DNA from: Acidiferrobacterales bacterium | GTDB taxonomy: Bacteria > Pseudomonadota > Gammaproteobacteria > Arenicellales > JAJDZL01 | Direction: 5' to 3' | DNA: 40,908 nucleotides | Assembly: GCA_028820695.1 (NCBI GenBank) | Contig: JAPPIB010000044.1 | Coordinates: 1-40,908 of the forward strand | In this document: positions 24,359-34,384 of the stretch, piece after piece | Layout: every line of letters begins with the position of its first letter | Numbering within the stretch: the first letter of the stretch is position 1 | Made by a program: the position numbers and the translations under genes | Notes under the pieces: generated by a model | Seen by the model: the letters and a program-made list of their open reading frames with translations, nothing else | Told to the model about the DNA's origin: nothing | The model's database searches: none

Positions 24359-25405
24359 ATGAAATACAACGAACTCGGAAAATCCGGCATCAAGGTCAGT
24401 GAAATTTGTCTTGGGAGTATGACCTGGGGCACTCAAAATACCGAAGCGGAAGGACATGCGCAGATGGATCTCGCTTTCGAAAAAGGAGTGAATTTCATCG
24501 ATACAGCTGAAATGTATCCGGTCAACCCGATCACACGGGAAAAATCCGGGCGATCAGAAGAAATTATTGGTAACTGGCATCGCTCGCGCAAGAATCGTGA
24601 ACAGGTGATTCTTGCCACCAAGATTGTCGGACCGGGTACAAGATCAGTCAGGGACGGCGGGCCGGTAAACCGAAAATCTATCGAAATTGCAGTCGAAGGC
24701 AGTTTGCGACGTCTCCGGACTGATTACATTGATCTGTACCAGATACACTGGCCGAACCGGGGTTCGTACCATTTTCGCCAATCATGGGAATTTGACCCTT
24801 CCAAACAGGACTATGACCAAACGTATGCCTATATTCTGGAAGCGCTGGATGGCTTGCAGCGACAGATGGATGCGGGGAAGATCAGAGCCATAGGGCTATC
24901 GAATGAATCGTGCTGGGGCACAGCCAAGTTTCTCGAAGTGTCCGCAGCTCATAATCTACCGAGAGTTGTCAGCATGCAGAACGAATACAACCTGTTGGAT
25001 CGAAAATATGACCTCGATATGTCGGAACTATCCATCAACGAAAATGTTGGTTTGCTGGCTTTCTCCCCATTGGCGGCGGGTATATTGAGTGGCCAATATC
25101 AGGGCGACCAGATTCCGGCTGATTCAAGACGCAACTTTTCCAATGATATCGGCGGCCGTTACACAGAATACGTAGTTCCGGTTGTTGACAAGTATCTGGA
25201 TGTTGCAAGGAACCACGGTTTGGATTGCTGCCAAATGGCATTGGCCTTCTGTCTGACTCGGCCATTTATGGCGTCGGCGATCTTTGGAGCGAGAACGATG
25301 GAGCAACTCAAGGCGAATCTGGCAGTCGTTGACCTGAAACTGGATGACGCGGTGATTCAGGACATCGCCTCCGTCCATCGGTCCCATCCCAATCCGATGG
25401 GTTAG
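24359..25405 (+). CDS. Tas-like NADP-dependent aldo/keto reductase
   Basis: A 348-residue aldo/keto reductase close in length and layout to E. coli Tas (346 residues). The catalytic tetrad can be placed as D48 and Y53 (IDTAEMYP), K88 (LATK) and H130 (YQIHWPN). The insertion after the active-site Tyr (NPITREKSGRSEEIIGNW) is typical of Tas. These enzymes reduce carbonyls with NADPH in the cytoplasm; Tas itself has no firm physiological substrate. The gene starts directly after the debris region and stands alone; its downstream side borders an AT-rich accessory patch. Confidence 0.88.
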   Translation: MKYNELGKSGIKVSEICLGSMTWGTQNTEAEGHAQMDLAFEKGVNFIDTAEMYPVNPITREKSGRSEEIIGNWHRSRKNREQVILATKIVGPGTRSVRDGGPVNRKSIEIAVEGSLRRLRTDYIDLYQIHWPNRGSYHFRQSWEFDPSKQDYDQTYAYILEALDGLQRQMDAGKIRAIGLSNESCWGTAKFLEVSAAHNLPRVVSMQNEYNLLDRKYDLDMSELSINENVGLLAFSPLAAGILSGQYQGDQIPADSRRNFSNDIGGRYTEYVVPVVDKYLDVARNHGLDCCQMALAFCLTRPFMASAIFGARTMEQLKANLAVVDLKLDDAVIQDIASVHRSHPNPMG

Positions 25406-25430
25406 GCTGAAGTTCTGGGCGGTAGTTTAG

Positions 25431-25625
25431 GTTATCCCGCAAGCGGTATCAAGGACATCTTTTAATCAGCAACTTGAGAGTTGGTTACTAGACGGCAGAG
25501 CGAGAAAATATTTCAAAACGCGCGATACTGAAACTCTTGTTCCCTTAGACAATGCGATTGCCAAAATGAAATTGATTACTGATGGCACTAACAATAAGAA
25601 ATTGATTAAGAGGGATTATTTATGA
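25431..25625 (+). pseudogene. Headless gene fragment in an AT-rich patch
   Basis: An open frame of 64 codons runs from just after a stop at 25428-25430 to TGA at 25623-25625, with no start codon before an internal ATG at 25566. The peptide (QQLESWLLDGRARKYFKTRD and on to KKLIKRDYL) is lysine-rich and looks like a genuine protein C-terminus. Its stop overlaps the next ATG as ATGA, the arrangement of two coupled genes, so it is probably the tail of a gene whose 5-prime part was lost by deletion or at an insertion boundary. I do not recognise the family. Confidence 0.5.
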
Positions 25626-25933
25626 ATGAATCAGATTATTTTACTTTTGGATTAGGCCTTTTGGTAGTGTACATTTTTGTTTGCGGCCTAGTCAGCATCT
25701 TTAAATGGTTTAGAAGAAGAATATTCAAGATACCACCAAAATGGCATAAAGATGATGCTACTGATAGGCAACTTGACTATATCGAATCATTAGCAGAAGA
25801 ACGAGATATGACACCTGAACAAGCAATGCAACGAATATTAGGTGTTAATGGTAATTATTTGAATTTAACAAAAGGTGAGGCCAGCTTACTAATTGACGAG
25901 TTGCTTAAACATGATATAGATACACATGATTAA
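25622..25933 (+). CDS. Small membrane-anchored protein with a DUF3072-like tail
   Basis: A 103-residue protein with one transmembrane helix (about 8-28) followed by a basic stretch (KWFRRRIFK) that should lie in the cytoplasm. The soluble half reads TDRQLDYIESLAEERDMTPEQ and then LTKGEASLLIDEL, a pattern like short DUF3072-type modules, whose function is unknown. AAGAGGG (25608-25614) sits seven bases before the ATG, and the start overlaps the stop of the truncated upstream frame. Base composition and codon choice are far more AT-rich than in neighbouring metabolic genes, suggesting acquisition from elsewhere. Confidence 0.65.
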   Translation: MNESDYFTFGLGLLVVYIFVCGLVSIFKWFRRRIFKIPPKWHKDDATDRQLDYIESLAEERDMTPEQAMQRILGVNGNYLNLTKGEASLLIDELLKHDIDTHD

Positions 25934-26059
25934 TGGGAGTCAAGTATATAATACCCAAAAAAAAGAGGCTGTCAGGTTGGACAAATAGTCGTTTGAAATC
26001 CGAGACTTGCGAGCGAAAAAGGCGAAAAACAGCCGCAGAACTTCAGACTAAGTACCAGT

Positions 26060-26345
26060 GCCTCACTCCATACCGTATTCTCCGTTTCCGGCAGCCGCTC
26101 ATCAAACCGGACATGCGGTCTTCCGCATCCGGCTTTCATTCGAAATCATGACTTCACCCGCGGAAGGCTCCGCGTCTGAACTTCAGGCGAGTCAGGCCCT
26201 AATGGTCATACAGCCTGCCATAGGAGAACCGCAGAACTCCCGCCACTCGCCTCGTGCTTGCGACTAAGCCACTTGCGAAGCCGTCTGGAAGCATGAGCGT
26301 CAATAGCTGCGTAAGCCGGGGGCGGGAATACCTGACCCGAATCCC
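26060..26345 (-). mobile_element. 3-prime remnant of a group II intron
   Basis: Read on the minus strand, 26206-26340 encodes a maturase-like C-terminus (AYAAIDAHASRRLRKWLSRK), matching the AYRAID...RRLRRWL...KHK pattern of intron-encoded reverse transcriptases; a stop at 26206-26208 and a shifted continuation (LYDH, stop, GLTRLKFR near 26160-26215) show it is broken. Then comes a 32-base hairpin resembling catalytic domain V: AAGCCGGATGCGG paired with CCGCATGTCCGGTTT, including the AGC triad and a two-base bulge. The rest of the intron, 5-prime of this, is absent: acs begins immediately. The boundaries are approximate. Confidence 0.7.
26104..26135 (-). ncRNA. Group II intron domain V-like hairpin
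   Basis: On the minus strand the sequence folds as AAGCCGGATGCGG, loop AAGA, CCGCATGTCCGGTTT. The AGC catalytic triad near the 5-prime foot and the AT bulge on the 3-prime strand fit domain V. It is one base pair shorter than the usual 34-mer, and the tetraloop is not a standard GNRA, which fits a decaying copy. It is followed by sequence that could be domain VI. Confidence 0.6.
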
Positions 26346-26351
26346 GTCCGA

Positions 26352-28292
26352 TCAGCTGGTTATTGTCCTATTTCTGATGATGTCATCGACAACGGCCGGT
26401 TCTGCCAGCGTTGAGGTGTCTCCCAAATCGTCGACTTCATTGCTGGCAACCTTGCGCAAGATTCTCCGCATGATCTTGCCGGAACGGGTTTTCGGCAAGC
26501 CCGGCGCGAATTGGATGACATCGGGCTTGGCAATCGGACTGATTTCGTTGCGTACCATATTGAACAGTTCGGTTCGCAGTTCTTCATTTTCGACGGTACC
26601 CGCCACAGTCGTAACGTAGGCATAGATCGCCTCACCCTTGATCGCATGCGGAAAACCGACAACAGCAGCTTCGGCCACCGTCGAGTGAAGGACCAAGGCA
26701 CTTTCAATTTCCGCAGTGCCAAGTCGATGACCTGATACGTTCATCACGTCGTCGACGCGTCCGGTAATCCAATAGTATCCGTCTTCATCGCGTCGTGCAC
26801 CGTCACCGGTCATATACATACCCGGAAACGTACTGAAATACGTCTGAATGAAGCGTTCGTGGTCGCCCCAGACAGTTCTCATCTGACCTGGCCAGGAGTT
26901 CTTGATACACAGAGCGCCTTCTGCAGCACCTTCGATTTCATTGCCTTCCGGATCGACCAGACAGGGTTGAATTCCAAAAAATGGATTGGTGGCGGAGCCT
27001 GGCTTCAACCGGGTTGCACCTGGCAACGGTGTGATCATGTGACCGCCTGTTTCAGTCTGCCACCAGGTGTCGACAATCGGGCAACGCCGATCACCAACTT
27101 TCTCGTGATACCATTCCCACGCTTCGGGGTTGATCGGCTCTCCCACGGTGCCGAGTATCCGCAGACTCTTGCGACTCGTCTTTTCGACAAACTCGTTGCC
27201 GGCTCCGATGAGTGCGCGAATTGCCGTCGGGGCGGTGTAAAACAGGTTGACCTGATGCCTGTCGCAGACCTGCCAGAACCTGCTCGCGTCAGGATAGACG
27301 GGGACGCCTTCGAACATCACATTGGTCGCCCCGTTTGAGAATGGTCCGTAGACGATGTACGAGTGTCCTGTCACCCAGCCGATGTCGGCTCCACACCAAT
27401 ACACCTCTCCATCGTGATAGTCAAATGTATATCTGAACGTCATTGTGACGTAGAGAAGATATCCCGCAGTCGTGTGGACCACACCTTTGGGTTTGCCGGT
27501 CGAACCGGACGTATAGAGAATGTACAGGGGGTCTTCGGCATCCATTTCCTCGGCCGGACAGACCGCGGAAGCTTCCGCTACGGCTTCGTGGTACCAGATG
27601 TCCCTGTCGGACTTCATGCCAACATCACCACCGGTTCGCTGCACCACGATGCAGGTATGGACATCCGGGCAAGACTCCATGGCGGCATCCGCGTTTTGCT
27701 TGAGCGGCACGTTCTTGCCGCCGCGCGGACCTTCATCCGCTGTGATGACGACTTGGCAGTCGGAATCCAGAATTCGATCCTTCAGAGCCTCGGGAGAGAA
27801 TCCGCCGAACACGATGGAATGAATCGCGCCGATTCTGGCACAGGCAAGTGCGGTCACGGCGGCTTCCGGCACCATAGGCATGTAAACACAGATCCGGTCA
27901 CCTTTTTTGACGCCTCGAGACTTCAAGACATTGGACAGTCGGCAGACTTCCGCGTGCAATTCACTGTAGGTAAAAGTCCTGACAGTATCGCCATCATCAC
28001 TCTCCCAGATCAGGGCTGTCTGATCGCCTTTGGTCTCTAGATGCCGGTCAAGACAGTTGAATGACGCATTCAGCTTACCGCCTTCGAACCAACGAATATG
28101 TCCCTCGTTGAAATCATATTCGCTCACCTTGTCCCATTTCTTGAACCAATGCAGAAATTCATCGGCCTGTTCCGCCCAGAAGCCATCGGGTTCGGAGATG
28201 CTTTGCGCATACATTTTTGCGTACTTTTCAGCACTGATGAGGGCACCTTGGGCGACATCATTCGGGATTTCGTAAATTTTTGATTCAGACAT
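26352..28292 (-). CDS. acs: Acetyl-CoA synthetase (AMP-forming)
   Basis: A 646-residue acetate:CoA ligase of normal length. The adenylate loop [26 protein letters not shown] (acyl pocket and ATP contacts), the hinge-region [18 protein letters not shown] and the C-terminal lysine motif [12 protein letters not shown] are all intact; the lysine of this last motif is the known acetylation site of the family. It converts acetate, ATP and CoA to acetyl-CoA, AMP and pyrophosphate. AGGAGA on the minus strand (complement of 28300-28305) lies seven bases before the ATG. A group II intron remnant lies directly after its stop codon. Confidence 0.95.
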   Translation of the reverse strand: MSESKIYEIPNDVAQGALISAEKYAKMYAQSISEPDGFWAEQADEFLHWFKKWDKVSEYDFNEGHIRWFEGGKLNASFNCLDRHLETKGDQTALIWESDDGDTVRTFTYSELHAEVCRLSNVLKSRGVKKGDRICVYMPMVPEAAVTALACARIGAIHSIVFGGFSPEALKDRILDSDCQVVITADEGPRGGKNVPLKQNADAAMESCPDVHTCIVVQRTGGDVGMKSDRDIWYHEAVAEASAVCPAEEMDAEDPLYILYTSGSTGKPKGVVHTTAGYLLYVTMTFRYTFDYHDGEVYWCGADIGWVTGHSYIVYGPFSNGATNVMFEGVPVYPDASRFWQVCDRHQVNLFYTAPTAIRALIGAGNEFVEKTSRKSLRILGTVGEPINPEAWEWYHEKVGDRRCPIVDTWWQTETGGHMITPLPGATRLKPGSATNPFFGIQPCLVDPEGNEIEGAAEGALCIKNSWPGQMRTVWGDHERFIQTYFSTFPGMYMTGDGARRDEDGYYWITGRVDDVMNVSGHRLGTAEIESALVLHSTVAEAAVVGFPHAIKGEAIYAYVTTVAGTVENEELRTELFNMVRNEISPIAKPDVIQFAPGLPKTRSGKIMRRILRKVASNEVDDLGDTSTLAEPAVVDDIIRNRTITS

Positions 28293-28335
28293 CGAAACGT
28301 CTCCTGTTGCTAGGGAGCCTGAAATACCAATAAAG

Positions 28336-30687
28336 TCATTTTAATTGATTGTCTTGAACCACGTGAATAGACGTTATCGTTGGCGGTGCGAATGCGCTGA
28401 CTTCAGGTGCCGGTCGATTCAGCTTCTCGATTTTGACGAGACATGTCATGGCAGCCGGACCCTGTCCCAATCTGGATGTGCCGCGATCGTGTGTGACCAT
28501 ATTGGGATTGCCATGCTTGCAGATCGACCTTTCAACGTCAGGGTCTTCCGGATCGAACCAGGCTCCGGTCGCGATCTGAAGCACACCTTGGCGCAGATTT
28601 TCGTCCGGCTTGGCTGTCGCCAAGAATTCGCCTCGTTGATTGTAGACTCTCACTACATCACCGAATTCAATGTTTCTTGCCCTTGCGTCATCCCGGTTGA
28701 TCCGGATCGGCTCCCGTCCGTTCAGTTTATGCGCCTGACTGAGCATTCCGTGATCAAGTTGGGAATGTAACCGAGGCGATGGCTGATTGGAAATCAGATG
28801 CAGCTCGTCAGATTCGATACCGTCTTTGCCCAACCATTCTGAAGGCGGGATCCATGCCGGATGTCCAGGACAGTCTGCATAGTTGAATGAATCGATGACT
28901 TCAGAAAAAATCTCAATCTTTCCGCTTGGAGTTCGAAGCGGCTTATTCTCGGGATCCTGAATGAAGGGTTGCAGCAGGATTCCCGGTCTGGCAGGATCGT
29001 CGACCCTGAACCACCCATTTTTGACAAATTCATCGAATTCGGGGAGGTGCGCGCCGCCCGAATTCGGAGTCTCTTTTGTCTGCTGGTAGAGCAGGCGCAG
29101 CCACTCGTGTTCATCACGGTTTTGCGTAAATTCTTCTTCGAATCCAAGTTGACGCGCAATGCCTGCGAAAATCCGGTGATCGGTTCTGGATTCGGCAAAA
29201 AGCGGCAGTATCTGATCCATGTGCACCGCATAGGCGTCTCTCGGCGATGAACTGATATCGGTGCGCTCAAGTGTCGTGGCAACTGGCAACACCACGTCGC
29301 TGTATCGAGCCGTAGCAGTCCAGAATGAGTCATGGATGACTGTGCACTTTGGCTTGCGCCACGCTTTGATCAGTCGATTGAGATCCTGATGGTGATGGAA
29401 GGGATTGCCTCCGGCCCAGTAAATCATCTCGATGTCCGGGTACGTGTATCGCTGGCCATCGTAATCGAATTCGGTACCTGGATTGAGCAACATATCGGAA
29501 ATCCGGGCGACAGGGATAAAGTTGGCGACCGGATTGCTGCCGGTCGGCAAGTTCTGAAAACGCAGTCTGCCGGTCATATTGCCAACGCCATTGACCGAAC
29601 CGTAGCCGAATCCGATTCCACCGCCTGGCTGCCCGATCTGTCCAAGCATTGCGGCGAGTGCGACAGCACTCCAGTACGCTTGCTCTCCATGTTCCTGCCG
29701 GGTCAGTGCCCAGGTTATCGAAACCATCGTACGGTTTTGCGCCATTTGCATCGCCAGCGCCTCAATCTGATCGGCTGCGATTCCACAGATCGACTCCGCC
29801 CACTGTGCGGTTTTCGGTATGCCGTCAGACTCACCGGTCAGATATTCTCGAAAACGCTCGAACCCAACACAATACCGATCAAGAAAGTCGCGGTTGTGCA
29901 GATTGTGCTTTAGCAATGTCTGCGCCAGACCCAGCATCAGGGCCACATCAGTATTCGGTACGATCGCAAGCCATTGCGAATTCAATTGCTGGTCAATGTC
30001 GTCCTTGATCGGGCTGACACTGACAAACCTGATGCCGCGTCTCGCAGCCTGTTCCATGTAGTTGCACTGAACATGGCAGGCGTGTCCGCCAAACTCGACT
30101 TGCGTGTTTTTCATCGGAATGCCGCCGAAAGCCACGAAAAGGTCACTGTTGTCCAAAACAGATGGCCATGCCGTGGTATTGACCAAAAGAATGAAGAAAT
30201 TCCCCATCACGTGGGGCATGATCACTTCGGCCGCCGCGAAACTGTAAGTGTTCTTGGAATAGGTGTAGCCGCCGAAGCAGTTCAGGAAGCGAAAAAGCTG
30301 ACTGGGTGCGTGATGAAACTTACCTGCACTGGCCCATCCGTAGGAGCCGGCGTAAATGGCCTCGTTTCCGTACTCCCGCCTGACCGCCCGCAACGAGTCG
30401 GCAACAATTCTTTCAGCGGTATCCCAATCGACACCGACAAAGGGTTCACAACCGCGTTGTGCTGTGTTCGAGTTGAGCCCGTTTTCGTAAAACCCTCTGC
30501 GTACGCAAGGTTGACGGATTCGCGCCGGATGATCGTAAGCGTCAATCCAGCCATCTGATATGGGTGAGGGATCCGGGTCAAAGTCCACCCCGGGCATCTC
30601 TACCAGCCTGCCGTTTTTGACAATCGGCTGATAGGCTCCCCAGTGTGTCGCGGTCAGCTGACGACGTTGCATCGAAGCGGATTTCAC
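28336..30687 (-). CDS. BisC/TorZ-like molybdopterin oxidoreductase (DMSO reductase family)
   Basis: A 783-residue bis-MGD molybdoenzyme of the S-/N-oxide reductase branch. The N-terminus LTATHWGAY matches BisC; S120 in [13 protein letters not shown] is the serine that ligates molybdenum in this branch. Other blocks include [33 protein letters not shown] and [14 protein letters not shown]. No Tat signal and no Fe-S Cys motif are seen, so it should be a cytoplasmic enzyme reducing methionine or biotin sulfoxide, or possibly TMAO. The start is GTG 30687 or ATG 30672; neither has a clear ribosome-binding site. It lies 18 bases downstream of a small unknown gene and 43 bases upstream of acs. Confidence 0.9.
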   Translation of the reverse strand: MKSASMQRRQLTATHWGAYQPIVKNGRLVEMPGVDFDPDPSPISDGWIDAYDHPARIRQPCVRRGFYENGLNSNTAQRGCEPFVGVDWDTAERIVADSLRAVRREYGNEAIYAGSYGWASAGKFHHAPSQLFRFLNCFGGYTYSKNTYSFAAAEVIMPHVMGNFFILLVNTTAWPSVLDNSDLFVAFGGIPMKNTQVEFGGHACHVQCNYMEQAARRGIRFVSVSPIKDDIDQQLNSQWLAIVPNTDVALMLGLAQTLLKHNLHNRDFLDRYCVGFERFREYLTGESDGIPKTAQWAESICGIAADQIEALAMQMAQNRTMVSITWALTRQEHGEQAYWSAVALAAMLGQIGQPGGGIGFGYGSVNGVGNMTGRLRFQNLPTGSNPVANFIPVARISDMLLNPGTEFDYDGQRYTYPDIEMIYWAGGNPFHHHQDLNRLIKAWRKPKCTVIHDSFWTATARYSDVVLPVATTLERTDISSSPRDAYAVHMDQILPLFAESRTDHRIFAGIARQLGFEEEFTQNRDEHEWLRLLYQQTKETPNSGGAHLPEFDEFVKNGWFRVDDPARPGILLQPFIQDPENKPLRTPSGKIEIFSEVIDSFNYADCPGHPAWIPPSEWLGKDGIESDELHLISNQPSPRLHSQLDHGMLSQAHKLNGREPIRINRDDARARNIEFGDVVRVYNQRGEFLATAKPDENLRQGVLQIATGAWFDPEDPDVERSICKHGNPNMVTHDRGTSRLGQGPAAMTCLVKIEKLNRPAPEVSAFAPPTITSIHVVQDNQLK

Positions 30688-30705
30688 GGTCAGCTGGGCA
30701 GGTTG

Positions 30706-31146
30706 TTACCCGGATTGCTGGACTTTGCCTTTTCCGGGACTCGAGTGCAATGCGGATTGTGTAGCCTGTAATGCAGTGGGGTAGGAATCGTATTGCTTGA
30801 AAAACTCTGCGGCCACACTTCCAATTTGATGAACAAGTTCCACCTGATCGATGTCAGATACATCGGAGTTGACAATGTCGCCATAAATCTCACCGATTGC
30901 ATCAAATGTGGATTCAAAATAAATCGGCGCATTCAGGTGATAGCAACTGTTGGCGCGATAGATCGCGCGCGTCAGTTTCTTGACAATGTCGTAGTGAATC
31001 GCGTCGGAGGTGATCAACGCGGCTGGATGCATTGCCGTCTGTTCGATTGGTATCTGGTGATGGCCAATTTGGTCGGCGAGCGTCGATACCAAATTACGAA
31101 AAGTTGCATACGTTACAGACTTTTTTTTGGAACGCTTTTTACTCAT
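30706..31146 (-). CDS. Small unknown protein upstream of the molybdoenzyme
   Basis: A 146-residue protein I do not recognise. It starts with a very basic head (MSKKRSKKKS), followed by a mostly helical, mixed-charge body and a Ser/Gly/Gln-rich tail; no signal peptide or membrane helix is apparent. I chose ATG 31146 because the frame upstream of it looks non-coding. It is 18 bases from the BisC-like gene on the same strand and so may be cotranscribed, but no chaperone or cytochrome motif links the two. The 5-prime side faces leuB across a promoter region containing an inverted repeat. Confidence 0.6.
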   Translation of the reverse strand: MSKKRSKKKSVTYATFRNLVSTLADQIGHHQIPIEQTAMHPAALITSDAIHYDIVKKLTRAIYRANSCYHLNAPIYFESTFDAIGEIYGDIVNSDVSDIDQVELVHQIGSVAAEFFKQYDSYPTALQATQSALHSSPGKGKVQQSG

Positions 31147-31203
31147 CAAATCCAATCGACTATCTGGCAATACCGAATTTCCGATAAAATACTGTTTTCT
31201 TTC

Positions 31204-31233
31204 TACGCTATCAATTACCCATAATATAGCGTA
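31204..31233. promoter_or_regulatory. 8-bp inverted repeat between divergent genes
   Basis: TACGCTAT (31204-31211) and ATAGCGTA (31226-31233) form a perfect inverted repeat around 14 AT-rich bases, in the 118-base gap between the small leftward gene and leuB. It may be an operator or a hairpin in the leuB leader; no T-tract follows. The leuB ribosome-binding site starts 20 bases later. Confidence 0.35.
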
Positions 31234-31264
31234 ATTCTTGTCAAATTCTAGTGAGGAGTATTTT

Positions 31265-32356
31265 GTGGCAGCCAATCTACTGCTGATTCCAGGCGATGGT
31301 GTCGGGCCGGAAATCATGGCTCAGGCGCGGTTGGTATTGGATGAGTTGTGCAATCTCACCGATCTCGATGTCAATTGCGAGTATTCAGATCTCGGTGGTG
31401 CTGCGTATGACAAGACCGGGCATGCGCTGCCGCCCGGTACACTGTCGTTGGCCAAAGACAGCGACGCGGTACTTTTTGGAGCCGCCGGCGGTCCTCAGTG
31501 GGATAGTCTGCCGCGGGAAAATCGTCCGGAAACCGCACTGCTGCGGCTTCGACGCGAACTTGATCTTTTCGCGAATCTGAGACCGGCGATCCTGTTCGAC
31601 TGCCTTGCGTCGTCGTCCTCTCTTAAGGCTGATCTGGTGTCCGGACTCGACATACTGATCATCCGTGAATTGACCGGTGGAATCTATTTCGGCGAGCCGC
31701 GGGGAGTTGAGACTCTGGATTGCGGCAAGCGAAGGGGGGTCAATACCTTGGTCTACCATGAAGATGAGATATCCAGGATTGCTCACGTGGCGTTCAAGAT
31801 CGCGCGTCAGCGGGACAACAGGGTTTGCTCCATTGATAAGGCCAACGTACTCGAGACGACTGAACTTTGGCGCCAGATCGTGACCGACGTCGGAGGAAAC
31901 CACTATCCGGATGTTGAACTCAGTCACATGCTGGTGGACAACGCAGCCATGCAATTGGTGCGGGAGCCGAAGCAATTCGATGTTATCGTGACGACCAATA
32001 TGTTCGGAGACATTCTGTCCGACGTCTCCGCAATGCTGACCGGTTCCATCGGTATGCTGCCTTCTGCATCGCTGGATCGCAATCAGAAAGGATTGTTCGA
32101 ACCTGTACACGGTACCGCGCCGGATATCGCTGGACAGGACAAAGTCAACCCGTTGGCGATGATCCTGTCGCTCGCAATGCTGTTGCGCTATACACTGAAG
32201 CAGGACGATCTCGCCGACAAGGTTGAACAGGCGGTAGAGAATGTGATCGACAATGGCCTGCGTACGCATGATATTTTTGTCGAAGGTGCGGTATTGGCAG
32301 GAACCGGCCAGATGGGTTCGGAAGTTGTCAGTGAGCTTCGTAATCTTTTGAATTAG
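31265..32356 (+). CDS. leuB: 3-isopropylmalate dehydrogenase
   Basis: A 363-residue leucine-biosynthesis enzyme, oxidatively decarboxylating 3-isopropylmalate to 2-oxoisocaproate with NAD. Diagnostic segments are [14 protein letters not shown] at the start, [16 protein letters not shown] near residues 139-154, the substrate-loop [11 protein letters not shown] and the [14 protein letters not shown] block. GTG 31265 is chosen because GAGGAG (31253-31258) sits six bases upstream; the TTG at 31238 lacks this. leuC and leuD, often just upstream, are not there. asd follows after 26 bases. Confidence 0.95.
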   Translation: MAANLLLIPGDGVGPEIMAQARLVLDELCNLTDLDVNCEYSDLGGAAYDKTGHALPPGTLSLAKDSDAVLFGAAGGPQWDSLPRENRPETALLRLRRELDLFANLRPAILFDCLASSSSLKADLVSGLDILIIRELTGGIYFGEPRGVETLDCGKRRGVNTLVYHEDEISRIAHVAFKIARQRDNRVCSIDKANVLETTELWRQIVTDVGGNHYPDVELSHMLVDNAAMQLVREPKQFDVIVTTNMFGDILSDVSAMLTGSIGMLPSASLDRNQKGLFEPVHGTAPDIAGQDKVNPLAMILSLAMLLRYTLKQDDLADKVEQAVENVIDNGLRTHDIFVEGAVLAGTGQMGSEVVSELRNLLN

Positions 32357-32382
32357 CGTGGCTCCAATGAGGGATAGGTGAG

Positions 32383-33399
32383 ATGAATCAGGAATATGAT
32401 GTTGCAGTAGTCGGCGCTTCGGGAATGATCGGCGAAGCGATGATGTCCATCCTTGAGGAAAGGAACTTTCCTGTCCGGAATATCTATCCGCTCGGCAGTG
32501 AGCGCTCTGCAGGTACCGCATTGGAGTTTCACGGGGAGACAGTTCACATCGGATTGCTTTCGGATTTCGACTTCTCGCATGTTCAATACGGTCTTTTCTC
32601 GGCAGGGGCAGGCATATCGGACGTATACGCGCGCAAGGCCGTGGATCAGGACTGTACAGTCATTGACAATACTTCAAGATTTCGTTACGACCCGGATATT
32701 CCGCTAGTCATTCCGGAAGTCAACGGTGAGGTATTGAGCGGCCGCGACCGGCTGATCGCAAATCCTAACTGCTCAACCATTCAGATGCTGGTAGCCCTCA
32801 AACCGATTTATGATGCGGCGGGGATTGACCGAATCAATGTTTGCACCTATCAGTCAGTGTCCGGTGCGGGTCGTTCTGCAGTGGAAGAACTCGCGGAACA
32901 GTCGGCTGCGCTTCTGAGCGGACGTGATGCCCAGGTGTCGGTCGCACCGCGACAGATCGCATTCAACGCTATTCCCCATATCGATGTTTTTCAGGAAAAC
33001 GGCTATACCAAAGAGGAAATGAAAATGGTGTGGGAGACTCGGAAGATTCTCAATGATGACACCATCCGGGTCAACCCGACTACGGTCAGGATACCGGTTT
33101 TCTTCGGCCATTCAGAGGCTGTGCACATCGAGACCAAACAGAAGATTACAGCAGCCCAGGCTCGCGAATTGCTCAGGTCTACCGAAGGCATTACCGTAAT
33201 CGATGATCCGGACGGGCTCGAGTATCCAACCGCAGTCACTGACGCGGCCAATCGGGATGACGTGTTTGTTGGAAGGATACGAGAGGATATCTCCCATGAG
33301 CACGGTCTCAATATGTGGGTGGTCTCGGATAACGTACGCAAGGGCGGCGCACTGAACAGTATTCAGATTGCTGAATATCTGATCAACGCAGAACGTTGA
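32383..33399 (+). CDS. asd: Aspartate-semialdehyde dehydrogenase
   Basis: A 338-residue enzyme that reduces aspartyl phosphate to aspartate semialdehyde for lysine, threonine, methionine and peptidoglycan precursors. The NADP-binding start VAVVGASGMIGEAM and the active-site cysteine motif IANPNCSTIQM (near residue 130) are clear; GRIREDISHEHGLNMWVV ends the catalytic domain. GAGGGA (32369-32374) lies eight bases before the ATG. The stop overlaps the FimV-like TTG start, and the leuB-asd-fimV order is typical of gammaproteobacteria. Confidence 0.95.
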   Translation: MNQEYDVAVVGASGMIGEAMMSILEERNFPVRNIYPLGSERSAGTALEFHGETVHIGLLSDFDFSHVQYGLFSAGAGISDVYARKAVDQDCTVIDNTSRFRYDPDIPLVIPEVNGEVLSGRDRLIANPNCSTIQMLVALKPIYDAAGIDRINVCTYQSVSGAGRSAVEELAEQSAALLSGRDAQVSVAPRQIAFNAIPHIDVFQENGYTKEEMKMVWETRKILNDDTIRVNPTTVRIPVFFGHSEAVHIETKQKITAAQARELLRSTEGITVIDDPDGLEYPTAVTDAANRDDVFVGRIREDISHEHGLNMWVVSDNVRKGGALNSIQIAEYLINAER

Positions 33400-34367
33400 A
33401 AAAGTTGCCTCGCCCAGCGATTGCAGGAAGATTCCGGTTCTATTGCGCTGCCGCTATTTCAGCGGCTTTGTTTTCGACAGCAGTGATTGCCCAGTACGAC
33501 GGTGCTGATCAGCAAACCGAGTCTGCGCAAGTCAGTCTTATGGATGCTGAACAAAGTGAAGCTGCGAAGCTGACCGTTGGTCTGAAACGATTCCTTGACT
33601 TGGTTCGGACCGAGTTTGAGTTGATCGAAGGCACGAATCTCCAACATCGGATTCAGTTTGTTATTGAACGCTATGATTCGGATTCGACTGCGCGAATACT
33701 TTGGATTCTGATCGCCCTGATGCTGACTTCCGGGTCGATTTTTGTCCTGTCGATCGCTTTCGGGTTGCTGGTCAGGCCCCGTCGTAGCGCGACACTGCGA
33801 CGCAGGCGGCGTTCGAGATCGTCTGCCAAAAAAACAAAGAGTACCCGGCCCGCCCCGCACTCGGGACGGTCAATGGTCGGTATGCTCAAGGAAGGGCGGT
33901 TGAAAGACGTCGAGAAGCTGCTCCTCGCACAGCATCGAAGACAGCCGGTCGACTCGACCGCGGTGATGTATCTTCTCGCCTGTCGGGCAACTGCCGATTC
34001 GGCTGCCTATGATGACTTGATTTCGGAGTTGTTTTCGAAGGGGCTGGACCGAAGCATCCAGATTTGTCTGCATGCAGCCGAGATCGGAAGACTGATCAAG
34101 CCTGACAGTTACCCCTTGAAGCAGTATCCTGAGCCTGAATCGGCGTTTGTGGTTGACAACACAGTCAGTGGAAATACGTTGGGTCCGATTTCTGAATTCG
34201 GCGATGTGCAGACGTTATTGGATCTTGTGCGTGTCTATGTCGACATGGAGGATGAGGCCGAGGTCAAGCACCTGACAGTCGAAATCCTGGTTCGGGGGAA
34301 CTGCGAACAGCGCCGGCAGGCACTTGAGTTCCACAGCAAATTAGTGCGGAAAAAGAGCGCTTCCTAG
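33396..34367 (+). CDS. Short FimV-like membrane protein
   Basis: A 323-residue protein in the position where FimV is found in gammaproteobacteria, but much shorter than FimV (often 700-900). A signal/anchor lies at about 15-32, one transmembrane helix at about 100-126, then a basic Arg/Ser-rich stretch. The C-terminus (VQTLLDLVRVYVDMEDEAEV, then GNCEQRRQALEFHSKL) matches the conserved FimV C-terminal helical repeat. The LysM domain and long acidic linker of FimV are not evident. TTG 33396 overlaps the asd stop as TTGA. In Pseudomonas, FimV supports polar localisation and type IV pili; the role here is by analogy only. Confidence 0.72.
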   Translation: MKKLPRPAIAGRFRFYCAAAISAALFSTAVIAQYDGADQQTESAQVSLMDAEQSEAAKLTVGLKRFLDLVRTEFELIEGTNLQHRIQFVIERYDSDSTARILWILIALMLTSGSIFVLSIAFGLLVRPRRSATLRRRRRSRSSAKKTKSTRPAPHSGRSMVGMLKEGRLKDVEKLLLAQHRRQPVDSTAVMYLLACRATADSAAYDDLISELFSKGLDRSIQICLHAAEIGRLIKPDSYPLKQYPEPESAFVVDNTVSGNTLGPISEFGDVQTLLDLVRVYVDMEDEAEVKHLTVEILVRGNCEQRRQALEFHSKLVRKKSAS

Positions 34368-34384
34368 CGCTGAGAAAGAGGAGA

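Noticed and set aside
26859..28040. Two rightward open frames of 159 and 225 codons opposite acs
   Set aside because: They are shadows of acs, whose motifs are complete on the minus strand.
31385..32521. A 378-codon leftward open frame opposite leuB and the start of asd
   Set aside because: It is antisense to two clear core genes, with no recognisable domain.
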